Shown one piece after another: positions 1-9,438 of a DNA stretch of 64,000 bases. Source of the stretch: an uncultured Methanobrevibacter sp. (lineage in GTDB: Archaea; Methanobacteriota; Methanobacteria; Methanobacteriales; Methanobacteriaceae); the NCBI RefSeq assembly GCF_902769175.1, contig NZ_CACXNW010000015.1, positions 1 to 64,000 on the forward strand, given 5' to 3'. Within the stretch, counting starts at the first letter, position 1. The number at the start of each line of letters is the position of its first letter. Both the position numbers and the translations under genes were made by a program. Under the pieces are notes generated by a model. It was not told where the DNA came from, ran no database searches, and saw nothing but the letters and a program-made list of their open reading frames with translations.

Positions 1-183
1 TAATTTCATAAGGTTAATTTTAGATAATCTGATAGTTGCTTTTCCTGCGAGAGTTTTTCTCATTTCTTGTAATTGTCTAGCAGGAATGTTTAATAAGTTT
101 ACAATACCTACAACTTCTGCAGATCCGATTAAACCTTTAAGTTCATTAACTTCATCCTTTTTCCATTCAGCAACGTGAGCCAT
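1..183 (-). CDS. rpl10: Large ribosomal subunit protein L10/P0, 5' part
   Basis: This is the N-terminal 61 codons of the acidic stalk protein L10 (P0), which anchors L12 dimers on the large ribosomal subunit and recruits translation factors. The gene runs off the left edge of the window, so its 3' part is missing. The visible protein starts MAHVAEWKKDEV and continues with a VGIVNLLNIPARQLQEMR-type stretch typical of archaeal P0. The ATG (181-183) lies one base after the rpl1 stop codon, so the two genes are translationally coupled. It is the last visible member of the secE-nusG-rpl11-rpl1-rpl10 series. Confidence 0.93.
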   Translation of the reverse strand, partial: MAHVAEWKKDEVNELKGLIGSAEVVGIVNLLNIPARQLQEMRKTLAGKATIRLSKINLMKL

Positions 184-184
184 C

Positions 185-820
185 TTAAATCACCCTCACT
201 ACTGAACCCATAGTCGCTTTAATATACATGGATTTGATTTGGTTTCTTCCTTTTTCTAAATTGCGGTCTAAGACTGCAAGAACAGCTTCAATGTTTTCAG
301 CTAACTTCTCGTCTTCCATGTCTTGAGTTCCAACTAAGATTTGGATAGAAGGTTGTTGTTTTACACCTACTTTAATGGTAGCTTGTACTCTTTCGAGTAA
401 TGGTTCGATTCTAGCACTAGCTGGCACAGGTTTAGGCATTTTGTTACGAGGCCCAAGTATAGGACCTAAGAATCTACCTACAAGTGGCATCATATCAGCT
501 TGTGCGATAAATGAATCAACAGAGTTTACTACTTTTTTAGCAGCTTTTCTGTCTTTACCAAATTCTTGTAAATCTTCTTTGGAAATCACGACATCGACAC
601 CAGCATTTTTAGCTCCGAGAGCTAATTCCCCATCAGCGATTACGCCGACTTTGATCGGTTTTCCACGACCATTAGGAAGAGCTACTTCTTCACTAAATCT
701 GTTTTCTGGTTTTCTGACATCTAAATCCTTGATGTTTATGATTACATCAATGGATTGAGTGAAGTTTCTCGGCTTAGCTTGTTCTTTTGCCTCCTTCACC
801 GCTTCAATAATCTCTGTCAT
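185..820 (-). CDS. rpl1: Large ribosomal subunit protein L1
   Basis: This 211-residue protein is ribosomal L1, which binds 23S rRNA at the mobile stalk and helps release deacylated tRNA. The sequence has the archaeal L1 features RKPENRF near residue 37, the core [15 protein letters not shown] (about 117-131) and the C-terminal [16 protein letters not shown]. Length is normal for the family. The ATG follows a clear GGAGG Shine-Dalgarno (827-831). L1 is a known autogenous repressor in methanogens, and here a small perfect hairpin sits directly against the Shine-Dalgarno. The gene is followed by rpl10 with a one-base gap. Confidence 0.97.
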   Translation of the reverse strand: MTEIIEAVKEAKEQAKPRNFTQSIDVIINIKDLDVRKPENRFSEEVALPNGRGKPIKVGVIADGELALGAKNAGVDVVISKEDLQEFGKDRKAAKKVVNSVDSFIAQADMMPLVGRFLGPILGPRNKMPKPVPASARIEPLLERVQATIKVGVKQQPSIQILVGTQDMEDEKLAENIEAVLAVLDRNLEKGRNQIKSMYIKATMGSVVRVI

Positions 821-826
821 ATAAAT

Positions 827-846
827 CCTCCATGAACTTTGTTCAT
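827..846 (-). promoter_or_regulatory. Hairpin abutting the rpl1 ribosome binding site
   Basis: On the transcript strand a perfect inverted repeat, ATGAAC-AAA-GTTCAT (832-846), is followed without a gap by the GGAGG Shine-Dalgarno of rpl1 (827-831). A hairpin touching the ribosome binding site could control L1 synthesis. L1 autoregulation is documented in other methanogens, but this particular site is inferred only from its shape and position, and a six-pair stem could occur by chance. Confidence 0.35.
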
Positions 847-1207
847 AGACATTTTTTTACGAGAAATCTTCAAATTAAATAAAATCTTTAAAAAGCATTT
901 ATAAAATCTTTAGATTCCTATCAATATATCAATTACAAGCATACTGTCCTAGAACAAGTAAGACAATAGACTCATAATATCATTTACATTTAAGTGAATA
1001 AATATTATCTATTTATCATAATTAGCTGTTGACATTAAATTAATAATTAAGAAGATAGATTAAGAAGTTATAAAAATCATATAAATAATCTATTAAATAA
1101 TTAAAATAATTCAATCATGCAAATTAATCACTTAAATAAATAATATATCAGCATAAATAATTTTAATTAAATTTTAGCATTTTGTAAGCAATCTAGTAGC
1201 AATATAT
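847..1207. other. A/T-rich spacer between rpl11 and rpl1
   Basis: About 360 bases with almost only A and T separate the rpl11 stop from the rpl1 leader. No open frame or RNA gene is visible. The gap is unusually long for genes that are often contiguous in archaea, so rpl1-rpl10 may have their own promoter here. Confidence 0.5.
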
Positions 1208-1690
1208 CTATTCTACTAAGATATCGTCATACTCTCCAGCATCAACTGCTTTTTGAGCATCTCTTGGGTCTTTACCGTCAACGGTAATTCCCATACTTAC
1301 ACAAGTACCCATTACTTCTTTGGTAGCAGCTTTGTAGTCGTTTGCGAGTAATGAATCGAATTTCATTCTTGCAACTTTAAATGCTTGTTCTACAGACACG
1401 TCTGCTGCAACTTCAGCACCAGGTTCATGAGCACCTTTTTCAATGCCGAGTTCATCCATAATAAGTGCAGTTGTTGGAGGGGTACCAATTTCGATTTCAA
1501 ATTCTTTAGTATCACTGTCGATAGTGATAATAACAGGGACTTTCATACCTGCGAAATCAGCACTTTTTTTATTGATCTCATCAACTACCTGCATCATATT
1601 AACACCGAAAGGTCCGATTGCAGGGCCTAATGGTGGACCAGGTGTAGCTGTTCCACCTTCGAGAAGAACTTCAACTGTATCTTTAGCCAT
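1208..1690 (-). CDS. rpl11: Large ribosomal subunit protein L11
   Basis: This 160-residue protein is ribosomal L11, which binds the GTPase-associated centre of 23S rRNA. The N-terminal domain shows the proline-rich signature [19 protein letters not shown] (about 13-31) and the C-terminal RNA-binding domain ends with [20 protein letters not shown]. Length and order match archaeal L11. The start overlaps the end of nusG by eight bases, which shows translational coupling. Confidence 0.97.
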   Translation of the reverse strand: MAKDTVEVLLEGGTATPGPPLGPAIGPFGVNMMQVVDEINKKSADFAGMKVPVIITIDSDTKEFEIEIGTPPTTALIMDELGIEKGAHEPGAEVAADVSVEQAFKVARMKFDSLLANDYKAATKEVMGTCVSMGITVDGKDPRDAQKAVDAGEYDDILVE

Positions 1691-2144
1691 TAGTCAGCCT
1701 CCTTTTTAATAATTCTAATTTGATCAGCTTTAACAGTAACAGTTCTTCACGAGATTCATCTAAACGGACAACTTTAGATTTTTCCCCTTTGAAAGGACCA
1801 GAAACAATTTCAACAATACTTCCTTTTTGTATAGAGGAAATGATTGGTTGTGGTTTTAAGAATTTCTTTACTTCTTCCAAGGTTATTTGACTGCTTGCGT
1901 CTATAGTTCCATCTTTGTTTGCACCTACTATACCTCTTAAATGACGAACTTTCATATCAGGGTTCTTCATATCAAGGTTAGTTGCAGATTCGACTATAAT
2001 ATAACCTTTTAATGATTCCGGCACAACAATTGACTTAATATCTACTCCAGGTTTGTCCGCTTTCATCGCTAAAAGTCTTGCAACATTTCGTTCTTGACCT
2101 GCTGATGTTTTAAGAGCAAATATGGAATTTTTAGCATCTTCCAT
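1683..2144 (-). CDS. spt5: Transcription elongation factor Spt5/NusG
   Basis: The 153-residue protein is archaeal Spt5, the NusG-type processivity factor that clamps RNA polymerase together with Spt4. It has an NGN domain (residues 1-90, with [19 protein letters not shown]) and a C-terminal KOW domain ([20 protein letters not shown], about 107-126). It overlaps rpl11 by eight bases and follows secE after a long A/T-rich spacer. This order is standard in archaea. Confidence 0.96.
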   Translation of the reverse strand: MEDAKNSIFALKTSAGQERNVARLLAMKADKPGVDIKSIVVPESLKGYIIVESATNLDMKNPDMKVRHLRGIVGANKDGTIDASSQITLEEVKKFLKPQPIISSIQKGSIVEIVSGPFKGEKSKVVRLDESREELLLLKLIKLELLKRRLTNG

Positions 2145-2589
2145 TTAAATTCACCTATAATTAATATTTGTAATTTAATAATAAATTTATAGATTAAATT
2201 AATAGTTATATAAAGTAAAATTTTATTATTTCCCTTAATTTAAATATCCATATAGAAGCATTTCCTTTCAATTCTAATCTAACTTTTGTAAAATTACAAA
2301 ACAGCAGAGATTATTTAAATTTTGAAAAAAATAACAAAATTAAATAATTTATAGACTAAAATCCACAATTTAAATTTAAGAAAATATGAATGTTAAAGTA
2401 AAATAAATAAAATTAGATTCATATAATAAAAATATGTATGTAATTACAAGTATATAAATGTTTCAAATTTTAGGACTTTTCATCACGAAAAAAGAGTGAA
2501 AAAAAATCAATGATGAAACATCATTAAAAATACTAAAAATAGCTAAATAAAAAATAAGAATATTTTTTAAAAAAATAATAGCAAATAGG
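2145..2589. other. A/T-rich spacer upstream of spt5
   Basis: The 445 bases between secE and spt5 are almost pure A/T. I see no credible open frame or RNA gene. The spacer could hold a separate promoter for the spt5-rpl11 pair, but no clear TATA/BRE can be singled out in such A/T-rich DNA. Confidence 0.5.
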
Positions 2590-2769
2590 TTATAAACCTA
2601 TTAAGTAAGCTATTATGAAAATAATGAAACCGATTAATCCAATGATTGCAATACCTATTGCAGTTACCTTGGAAAAATCCAAATATTCTTCACGATCTGG
2701 TTTCTTAGCTACTTTTAAAACTCTTTTACTTTGTTTTATAAAATCATTAGTAGTTTCTTTAAAATCCAT
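2590..2769 (-). CDS. secE: Preprotein translocase subunit SecE/Sec61-gamma
   Basis: This small gene encodes 59 residues. The protein begins MDFKETTNDFIKQSKRVLKVA, has a charged amphipathic helix with KKPDREEYL (about 22-30), and then a single membrane helix (about 35-59) rich in Ile, Gly and Leu. This is the SecE/Sec61-gamma pattern: the helix that clamps the SecY channel. Its place between ftsZ and nusG supports the call, since archaeal secE is normally directly upstream of spt5. Confidence 0.93.
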   Translation of the reverse strand: MDFKETTNDFIKQSKRVLKVAKKPDREEYLDFSKVTAIGIAIIGLIGFIIFIIAYLIGL

Positions 2770-3084
2770 AAAATCCCTACATATATAAAAGTTAAGTTAA
2801 TAATAAATTAAATAAATTTTAATAATTTTAAACAGATTTAAATAAATTTAAACACATCTCACTTTATAAAATTTATTTGTACAATAAGACTATTTTTTAA
2901 TCTTAATTTATAATAATAGTATATGTTATATTTGACTACATTAATAAAGTTTTGCATAAAAATATCAAAAATTTCATGAAAAATCTAAAAAATAGCATTT
3001 TTAATAATATTATAAAATAAAATTAAAAAAAGAAAAAATCTTTAAGAAAAACCTAAAGAAATTTAAAAGTCAACTTACCTAACC

Positions 3085-3183
3085 CAAAAAAAGATTTTGG
3101 TCAAGGTTTTTGAGCCGCAGACTCAAAAAGCTTGGCTCCAAAACTTGAATCCAAAGTTTGAGTTGAAAGCTTTGACAAATCTT
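3085..3183 (-). ncRNA. Folded RNA element at the ftsZ 3' end
   Basis: Directly after the ftsZ stop, about 95 bases contain an outer stem (3172-3183 with 3091-3104, 12 pairs and a two-base bulge) enclosing two hairpins. One pairs 3122-3133 with 3103-3114 around a seven-base loop, with one mismatch. The other pairs 3154-3159 with 3141-3146. On the transcript it ends in a run of seven U (3085-3092). The outer stem and first hairpin share two bases at 3103-3104. It could be a terminator-like 3' UTR or a structured RNA between ftsZ and secE. Function is unknown. Confidence 0.5.
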
Positions 3184-3187
3184 AGGC

Positions 3188-4366
3188 TTAGAATATACCA
3201 TCTAAGAATTCATCTAAAGGATCTGAAGGAGCGTCTTTAGATTCACCTAATACAGTTCCTCCAAATTCATCATCTTCCTCTTCACCGAAGTCGATATCTT
3301 CGAAGTCTTCGCTTTCAGGTTCAATGGTATATTGAGATTTAACACCAGAAACAACAATGGTTGTTCTAATCATGTTATGCAATTCTTCATCAATTTGAGC
3401 TCCCCAAATGATGTTTGCTTCTGGATCTAATCTGTCACCAACAATTTGTACAATCTTTTCAGCTTCATTCAAGGTTAAGTCAGAACTACCTGAAATGTTA
3501 ATTAAAGCACCTTTAGCATTGGAAATGTCAATGTCTAATAATGGGCTGCTTAATGCTTCATGTACAGATTCAATAGCTCTGTCACCAGATTCAGATTCAC
3601 CCATACCAATCATTGCCATACCGGAACCTTTCATAATGGAACTGATATCAGCAAAGTCTAAACTAATGAGTCCAGGTTTGGTAATGAGTTCAGTGATTCC
3701 TTTAACAGCTCTTCCTAAGATTTCATCGGAAGCCATAAATGCTTTGTTTAAAGGAAGGTTTGGAGCTACTTCTAATAATTTATCATTAGGAATAACAATT
3801 ACAGTATCTGCATTTTCTTGAAGTTTTGCTAAACCAATTTCTGCATTTTCTCTTCTTTTTACACCTTCAGCAGAGAATGGCATGGTTGCTACAGCAACAG
3901 TTAAAGCACCTGCTTTTTTAGCTACTTTTGCAATGACAGGAGCAGAACCGGTACCAGTTCCACCACCAAGACCGCAGGTAACAAATACCATGTCAGCGCC
4001 TTCTAATTCTTCTCTAATGTCCTCTTCACTTTCTTCAGCAGATTCTTCACCTACGGTAGGTTCTCCACCAGCACCGAGACCACCGCAAGTTTGTCTACCT
4101 AAAAGCAATTTTTTATCAGCAGTACTATAGAATAAATCTTGAGCATCAGTATTTACAGTAATAGTTCTTGCACCTTCAATACCAATTTCAGTTAATCTTG
4201 AAATTGTATTGTTTCCTGCACCACCAGTACCAACTACAATAATGTTAGCACGGCTTCCTTCAATGATTTTTAATAATTCTTCATCTAAAGCATCATTTGA
4301 CTTTTTAGGAACAGATTTTTCAATGGTTTCTTCTGATCCTTTAATTGCATCATCTATAAACTTCAC
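3188..4366 (-). CDS. ftsZ: Cell division protein FtsZ
   Basis: This is the tubulin-like GTPase that forms the division ring. Visible motifs are [17 protein letters not shown] (nucleotide-binding loop), the tubulin signature [29 protein letters not shown], and a C-terminal acidic linker with [19 protein letters not shown] place the start at a GTG (4364-4366), giving [13 protein letters not shown] and 392 residues. It has an upstream GGGG, whereas an in-frame TTG five codons earlier lacks a ribosome binding site. The gene precedes secE, as in other Methanobacteriales. Confidence 0.96.
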   Translation of the reverse strand: MKFIDDAIKGSEETIEKSVPKKSNDALDEELLKIIEGSRANIIVVGTGGAGNNTISRLTEIGIEGARTITVNTDAQDLFYSTADKKLLLGRQTCGGLGAGGEPTVGEESAEESEEDIREELEGADMVFVTCGLGGGTGTGSAPVIAKVAKKAGALTVAVATMPFSAEGVKRRENAEIGLAKLQENADTVIVIPNDKLLEVAPNLPLNKAFMASDEILGRAVKGITELITKPGLISLDFADISSIMKGSGMAMIGMGESESGDRAIESVHEALSSPLLDIDISNAKGALINISGSSDLTLNEAEKIVQIVGDRLDPEANIIWGAQIDEELHNMIRTTIVVSGVKSQYTIEPESEDFEDIDFGEEEDDEFGGTVLGESKDAPSDPLDEFLDGIF

Positions 4367-4852
4367 GAGTAAACCCCACAATTATTGATTATTTTAAAAA
4401 TTATTTCTAATAAGTATAAATTATTTATTAATTATGTTTAAAGTAATATTTAAATGTTTAAAGTCATTTTTAAAATTGATTGAAAAATTTAAAATAAAAA
4501 TATTAAAAACATAAAAATTGTTTTATATAAATAAAACATGCCATGAAATTTTATTAAATTGTCTTAAAAAATAAAAGATTATTAGAGTTTTTTCTAATTT
4601 TAAAAAATATCATGAAAAAAATAATATGTATTATAAACTATTTAAATTTGTACTTTTATTTTACACTTCAAAGTATATAACTATTATCCTTGAAAATTAA
4701 AAAAATTTGAAAAATTATAAAATAAGCAAAAAAATAAAAAAATAAAAAAATAAAAAAATAAACTATTTTAAAAATAGTTTTTTAAAAATAGTTTTTTAAA
4801 AATAGGATTTTAAAAATAGTATTTTGAAAATAGTATTTAAAAAACTAAATAA
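4367..4852. other. A/T-rich spacer with short tandem repeats
   Basis: No gene is visible. The part 4756-4850 consists of imperfect repeats of about 18 bases built on AAAATAGTTTTTTAA-like sequence, next to the stop of the following minus-strand gene. The part next to ftsZ probably holds its promoter. Confidence 0.5.
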
Positions 4853-5422
4853 TCAAGGTCTTGGCATAGCTATGACTTCATGGAATTTCATGTCAAATAC
4901 ATTAGTCATATTAGCGGCAGTCATTACAACAGCAGTGTCTACTCCATGGCCAGTACCACCAATAGCAATTATCTCTTCACCTACTGGAATCAAACCTGCA
5001 TCTGCAAGCATGATGGAAATTTCAGCACATACCTTAAAACCTTGACAGATTGTTCTGTAGGTTGCAGCAATGATTTCTACAGGAGTTGCTCCTCCGAACT
5101 TTTTGGAAATGCTTTTTCCAACGCCACTTAAAGCATGTGATCCTACAAAGGTAACAATTCCTTCAGCTTCAAGCTTTGCTCTTGTTTCATCATCAATTTG
5201 TGCCTTGTTTGGTTCTTTGAAACCTACATGGTGAGAACAGTTTACAATAGTTACATCCATACCTTTTAATGCTTCATTCAATTTTAAAGCACTTTCACCA
5301 GTTGAAGATGCAATAGCTACATATTTGATGTCTGAACCTTCTAATCTGTCCTTTACAAGCCCAATAAGAGCATCAGTATTTTCAATACCTGGTTCTTCGA
5401 AATAAGTAATTGTCTTTTCCAT
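4853..5422 (-). CDS. Stand-alone pyruvate-kinase C-domain (alpha/beta) protein
   Basis: This 189-residue protein resembles the C-terminal alpha/beta domain of pyruvate kinase without the catalytic barrel, a family common in methanogens but functionally undefined. It has DIKYVAIASSTGESALKLNEAL, VNCSHHVGFKEPN and GVDTAVVMTAANM. The start is the ATG at 5420-5422, preceded by GGGAG, and not the upstream in-frame GTG that carries that same Shine-Dalgarno. It is transcribed away from the next gene across a 250-base divergent spacer. A role in sensing or binding a small phosphorylated ligand is only a guess. Confidence 0.75.
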   Translation of the reverse strand: MEKTITYFEEPGIENTDALIGLVKDRLEGSDIKYVAIASSTGESALKLNEALKGMDVTIVNCSHHVGFKEPNKAQIDDETRAKLEAEGIVTFVGSHALSGVGKSISKKFGGATPVEIIAATYRTICQGFKVCAEISIMLADAGLIPVGEEIIAIGGTGHGVDTAVVMTAANMTNVFDMKFHEVIAMPRP

Positions 5423-5670
5423 AATTAAATCTCCCACAAACTTTTTGAAATTAATAAATATTTATTAAAATTCTTAAAATCAATCAATAGATTTTTAAAA
5501 AATCATATTCAATTAATAACTTGATACTCAAATTGAATAATCAAATTGAATAAAATAAATAAACAATAATAATTATATATTTACTAATATAAAATTATAC
5601 TATTAAATGAATTAACTTTTTAATTAATCTTAAATTAACTTTTAAATTTTTATTTGAATGAAATGATACC

Positions 5671-6573
5671 ATGACAACTAATCCAACTTATAAAGAATCC
5701 CAAACTGAGGAAGGCCAAAAATACAAATATGTTGAAATAAGAGGATATCAGGTTATCCCTATTGAAACACATTATATCAAGCCAAATGAAAGCATAGATT
5801 TCATGATTGAAGACATATCCAAATTAGAGGAAGATGGAGATTATTTGGTTATTGCAGAAACTCCAATTTCTGTTTCTCAAGGAAGATTAGTTGATGAAGC
5901 GGATTATACCCCATCATTCAAGGCTACATTTTTAGCTACCTATTGGAGCAAATACCTCTGGGGATATGTTCTTGGACCTCTTCTTGGAATAAAGAAAAGA
6001 ACCATAAAAAATTTAAGGAAACTTCCAGAAGAGTCTAAAAGACATAAAGAACTTGTTTTAGATTTATATGGTTGGAAACATGCATTAAAACCTGCCTCAG
6101 AAGCAGGAATCGATTTAAGCAATGCACCGGGAACCTGTGTTTCACTCCTTCCAGAAGACCCTGAAAAGGTAGCTAAGGAAATCAGTGCAGACATAAAAAG
6201 CAAAACCAACAACACAATTACCACATTAATCATTGATACCGATGCAACTTATAGAAGAGGAGACAAGTATTTTACAGGACTTCCAATAGCAATTCCCGGT
6301 ATTGAAGCAGATATGGGCGTTTTTGGATATACATTAGGCCAACTGTCTGAGAATTTAGGATCCACACCTCTTGGATGTTCAAGAGAAATAGCTGTTGATG
6401 AGGCAATTGAAATAGCTAATGTAGCTGAAGACTATCAAAAATCATTATCCCCTGCAATGGAAACAATTTACAGTGTAAAAGAAGTTTTAGGTTCTGATAC
6501 TGATGGAGTGACTGTAGAATCATTAGATTCTATTATTCATACCCCTGCAGTTTTAATTAGGAAAATGGAATAA
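5671..6573 (+). CDS. Coenzyme F420-0:L-glutamate ligase family protein (CofE paralogue)
   Basis: The 300-residue protein matches the F420-ligase fold, which adds glutamate to F420-0 in an ATP/GTP-dependent reaction. Family features include YKYVEIRGYQVIPIETHYIKP, VIAETPISVSQGR (about 72-84), a GYVLGPLLGI stretch and IIDTDATYRRGDKYFTGLPIA. It is about 50 residues longer than ordinary CofE, with an insertion around residues 95-140 (YWSKYLWGYVLGPLLGIKKR). It may therefore be a paralogue with another substrate. It stands alone and is divergent from the pyruvate-kinase-domain gene. Confidence 0.75.
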   Translation: MTTNPTYKESQTEEGQKYKYVEIRGYQVIPIETHYIKPNESIDFMIEDISKLEEDGDYLVIAETPISVSQGRLVDEADYTPSFKATFLATYWSKYLWGYVLGPLLGIKKRTIKNLRKLPEESKRHKELVLDLYGWKHALKPASEAGIDLSNAPGTCVSLLPEDPEKVAKEISADIKSKTNNTITTLIIDTDATYRRGDKYFTGLPIAIPGIEADMGVFGYTLGQLSENLGSTPLGCSREIAVDEAIEIANVAEDYQKSLSPAMETIYSVKEVLGSDTDGVTVESLDSIIHTPAVLIRKME

Positions 6574-6902
6574 TTATTAACTTTTTTTATAAAAATAAAT
6601 ACTTTTTTATTTCTTTTAAAATAATTTTAATCAAAAAATAAAATCTTTTTTATTATTTTTATAATTCTAATTTAACTTATATTAAAAAATCAATATAAAA
6701 ATAAATCTTGAATAAAATAGTTAAAACAACTAAAATAGCAATATCCAATAGTTAAATAATGAAAATGATTAAAATAATTAAAATAATTAAAATAATTCAA
6801 AATTAAAGAATTAAATAATAAATATAAATAATAAAATAATTTAAAAAAAGCAATATAGATTTAAGAAAAAGAAATAAAAATTAAAAAAAGAAAAATAAGA
6901 AA
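6574..6902. other. Convergent A/T-rich spacer
   Basis: This spacer separates the 3' ends of the CofE-like gene and tfe. T-runs right after the CofE-like stop (TTTTTTT at 6584-6590 and further T-runs by 6650) are typical archaeal oligo-U terminators. No open frame is visible. Confidence 0.5.
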
Positions 6903-8018
6903 TTAGCTAGAGATTACTTCATCTACAGCTCTAATTTCTTCTCTGATTCTATCGATTTTTTCTTGATTGTCATCAAATTCTAAATCGACATCACATTCTG
7001 GACAGAGGAATTCAACAGTTGAAGCGTCCTCAAAGTCGAGACGGTAATGACCAAATGGACAAACAAAGAACATGTTGTTTACTTCATAATCAAGCTCTTC
7101 ATTTAATCTTTTAAGTTCAGAACTTGCCAAATTGAATTCTAATTTTCTGTATTCATCCTCATTGAAAGTCCAATCATAAGTGTACCATTGAGTTTCCTTA
7201 TCCTTATCCCTTTTATAACTTGCTAAACGCATGTCATATAATTTATAGAGGATTTTTCTTACAATATTCAACTTACATGTGAGTCTTTCAGAGATTCCTT
7301 CATCAGTGCTGCATCCTTCCTTAAGAGAACTGATGATTTCATCAAAGGTGAGATACCAGAATTTATGATATACTGCTCTTTTTTGTTTCTTATCCTTTTT
7401 AGCTTTAGGTTTGGATTTTTTAGCAGCTTCTTCTTCTACAGGTTCTTCAATGACTGCATCTTCTTCCTTATCTTCATTAATAGTTTTCTTATCGTCTTCA
7501 GAGATTTCATCAGAAACTTTTTCAATACCAGTTTCAGCATTCTCTTCAGCATTCTCTTCTGTTGCTTGTTCTTCTTTTTCCTTAGCCTCTTTCTCTTTTT
7601 TATCTCCTTTAATTAAAGCAGTGAAATTATCATTTAATGTTTTGAGGGTTTTTTGAGAGTAGGTTTTCTTGGTTTCAAGCAAAAGAGATTCGTTTTCTTC
7701 AATGAATTGGTCTACAAGTTTTATGTCTAATTTGAGTTTTTTAGCCATTTCTTCATGGGAAAGCTTTCCAGATCTGAAGTGTTTCATTAATTTAACGCAG
7801 CCCTCATTAACTTTAACATTATAAACAAAGTTATTGGTTTCGAGCAATTTAAGAATATCGTTAACTGTTTTAACATCTATTTTAGTTTTTCTAGCAATAG
7901 CTTTATCATCACATAATCTGGTCTTAGGCCAATCTTTAAGACATCCGATAACTTCTACAGCTTCATCGAAATCAAATATTTCCGGAAATAAATTTTGAAT
8001 AATTGGATCTCTTAACAT
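6903..8018 (-). CDS. tfe: Transcription factor E (TFE-alpha) with extra N-terminal winged-helix region
   Basis: The C-terminal part (about 220-371) is a recognisable TFE: a winged helix with STDEGISERLTCKLNIVRKI and RLASYKRDKDKET, then a zinc-ribbon with CPECDVDLEFDDN. TFE stabilises the open complex of archaeal RNA polymerase. The protein is about twice the usual size of 170-180 residues. Residues 1-120 look like another winged-helix region (DPIIQNLFPEIF, DDKAIARKTKIDVKTVNDIL), joined by a charged linker (about 140-218) rich in Glu and Lys. The first zinc knuckle reads CPFGH instead of CxxC, so one cysteine may be replaced by histidine. Confidence 0.82.
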   Translation of the reverse strand: MLRDPIIQNLFPEIFDFDEAVEVIGCLKDWPKTRLCDDKAIARKTKIDVKTVNDILKLLETNNFVYNVKVNEGCVKLMKHFRSGKLSHEEMAKKLKLDIKLVDQFIEENESLLLETKKTYSQKTLKTLNDNFTALIKGDKKEKEAKEKEEQATEENAEENAETGIEKVSDEISEDDKKTINEDKEEDAVIEEPVEEEAAKKSKPKAKKDKKQKRAVYHKFWYLTFDEIISSLKEGCSTDEGISERLTCKLNIVRKILYKLYDMRLASYKRDKDKETQWYTYDWTFNEDEYRKLEFNLASSELKRLNEELDYEVNNMFFVCPFGHYRLDFEDASTVEFLCPECDVDLEFDDNQEKIDRIREEIRAVDEVISS

Positions 8019-8415
8019 AATAGGTTCTTCCTTATAGAATCTTGAATTTAAAATAAAAAATCTAAAATTATAATTTTAATTTAATAGGCAATCAATGAAA
8101 AATTGATAAATTTCATAAATTACATATTGAGTTATGATTTAATAAATTACATTATATCTATATTTATATACACACTATATTATAAATTTAATGTTTTCAT
8201 AAAATAATTTTAAAAAATTAAAAAATTTTTAATCAAAACCAAAAAATAGACTTGATTAAAAAAAAAACTTTTAATAAGATAAAGAAGATTAAATAAAATA
8301 CTTAAATAATTTTTAATAAATATATAATATGTATATGGAAAAATATGAAAAATATATGAAAAATTTATAAAACCTTAAAAAAACTGATTAAAGGATTTAT
8401 TGAAAACAAAATAAT
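8019..8415. other. A/T-rich spacer upstream of tfe
   Basis: About 400 bases with no plausible open frame or RNA gene. Promoter elements for tfe are expected here but cannot be separated from the general A/T background. Confidence 0.45.
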
Positions 8416-8919
8416 TCATAAAATAGAAACCTTTAAAACTCCTTCCACCTTAATGAATTCGTTTAAAAGTTCACCAGGAATTGGATCTTCTGTAATGATT
8501 GTTAAAACAGGATTGCCACCTAAACGAATGTCACCAGCATATGCCTGACGAATGCTTAGATTATGCTTGCTCATTATCCAAGCGACCTTAGCCAAAACAC
8601 CATCGCTATTTTCACCGCCTTCTATTTCAATTACACCTAAGTTCAAGTGTTTTGCAATATTCTTTATCAATGTTCCAGCAGGAATGATGTTTGAAAATAT
8701 TTCATACAGCTCCTCATCAGCAACAATAACATCTACAGTGGATTTGATTACCCTACGATCAACATTGGTAGCTGCTGCCAAAGCTGAATCGCTAATTTTT
8801 AGATTCCCACAATAGATTTTCCCATCTTCTCCAACACTCAATCCTAATTCAAACATCTTTTGAGCAACACTCATTCTTGCAGGATATTTACTGAACTTTG
8901 AATTTAAACTTTCCCACAT
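8416..8919 (-). CDS. ACT-domain regulator of amino acid metabolism
   Basis: This 167-residue protein has an N-terminal helix-turn-helix-like part (MSVAQKMFELGLSV, DSALAAATNVDRRVIKSTVDVI) and a C-terminal ACT domain (LGVIEIEGGENSDGVLAKVA and later GNPVLTIITEDPIPG). This layout is that of the archaeal proteins described as regulators of amino acid metabolism with an ACT domain. A GGTGAT Shine-Dalgarno precedes the ATG. It probably binds an amino acid and DNA, but its targets are unknown. Confidence 0.8.
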   Translation of the reverse strand: MWESLNSKFSKYPARMSVAQKMFELGLSVGEDGKIYCGNLKISDSALAAATNVDRRVIKSTVDVIVADEELYEIFSNIIPAGTLIKNIAKHLNLGVIEIEGGENSDGVLAKVAWIMSKHNLSIRQAYAGDIRLGGNPVLTIITEDPIPGELLNEFIKVEGVLKVSIL

Positions 8920-9097
8920 ACTATCACCATATAGCTCCTAATATATTTTGTATTTCTAATAATATATTGTACTTTTAAGTATATAAATGTATAATAATAC
9001 ATAAAAATGTACATTATAACTTTTAAACATTAAAAAATCAGTATTAAAAAATGATAAAAAAAGCTAAAAAAGTTATAAAAAAAATAAAACACCTAAT

Positions 9098-9200
9098 AAA
9101 AAAACGATAGACAATCCATAAAAAATAAAAACCCCTTAAAAAAACGATAGACAATCCATAAAAAATAAAAAATCCAATAAAAAACAATAAAATTGTCTAT
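9098..9200. repeat. Two 40-bp direct repeats plus inverted arm
   Basis: A 40-bp unit containing AAAACGATAGACAATCCATA occurs twice head to tail (9098-9137 and 9138-9177). The second copy's ATAGACAAT (9147-9155) is complementary to ATTGTCTAT at 9192-9200, so a hairpin could form. It lies between the tRNA and the ACT regulator gene. Confidence 0.7.
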
Positions 9201-9241
9201 AAAATGTAAAATATGTAAAAAAAATATAAAATTAGTAAAAG

Positions 9242-9316
<75 letters not shown>

Positions 9317-9438
9317 ATGAGAATAAAATACAACTATTATAAATTATATGCTAACTAATATATAAATCTTTTGCTTAATAGCATGAAAAATTAAAAAACG
9401 AAAGTAGTTAAAAGAATAAGAAATTAAGTTTAAAAAAC

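Noticed and set aside
7365-7656. Plus-strand open frames within tfe
   Set aside because: They are antisense to the Glu/Lys-rich linker and encode low-complexity Phe/Ser strings with no ribosome binding site.
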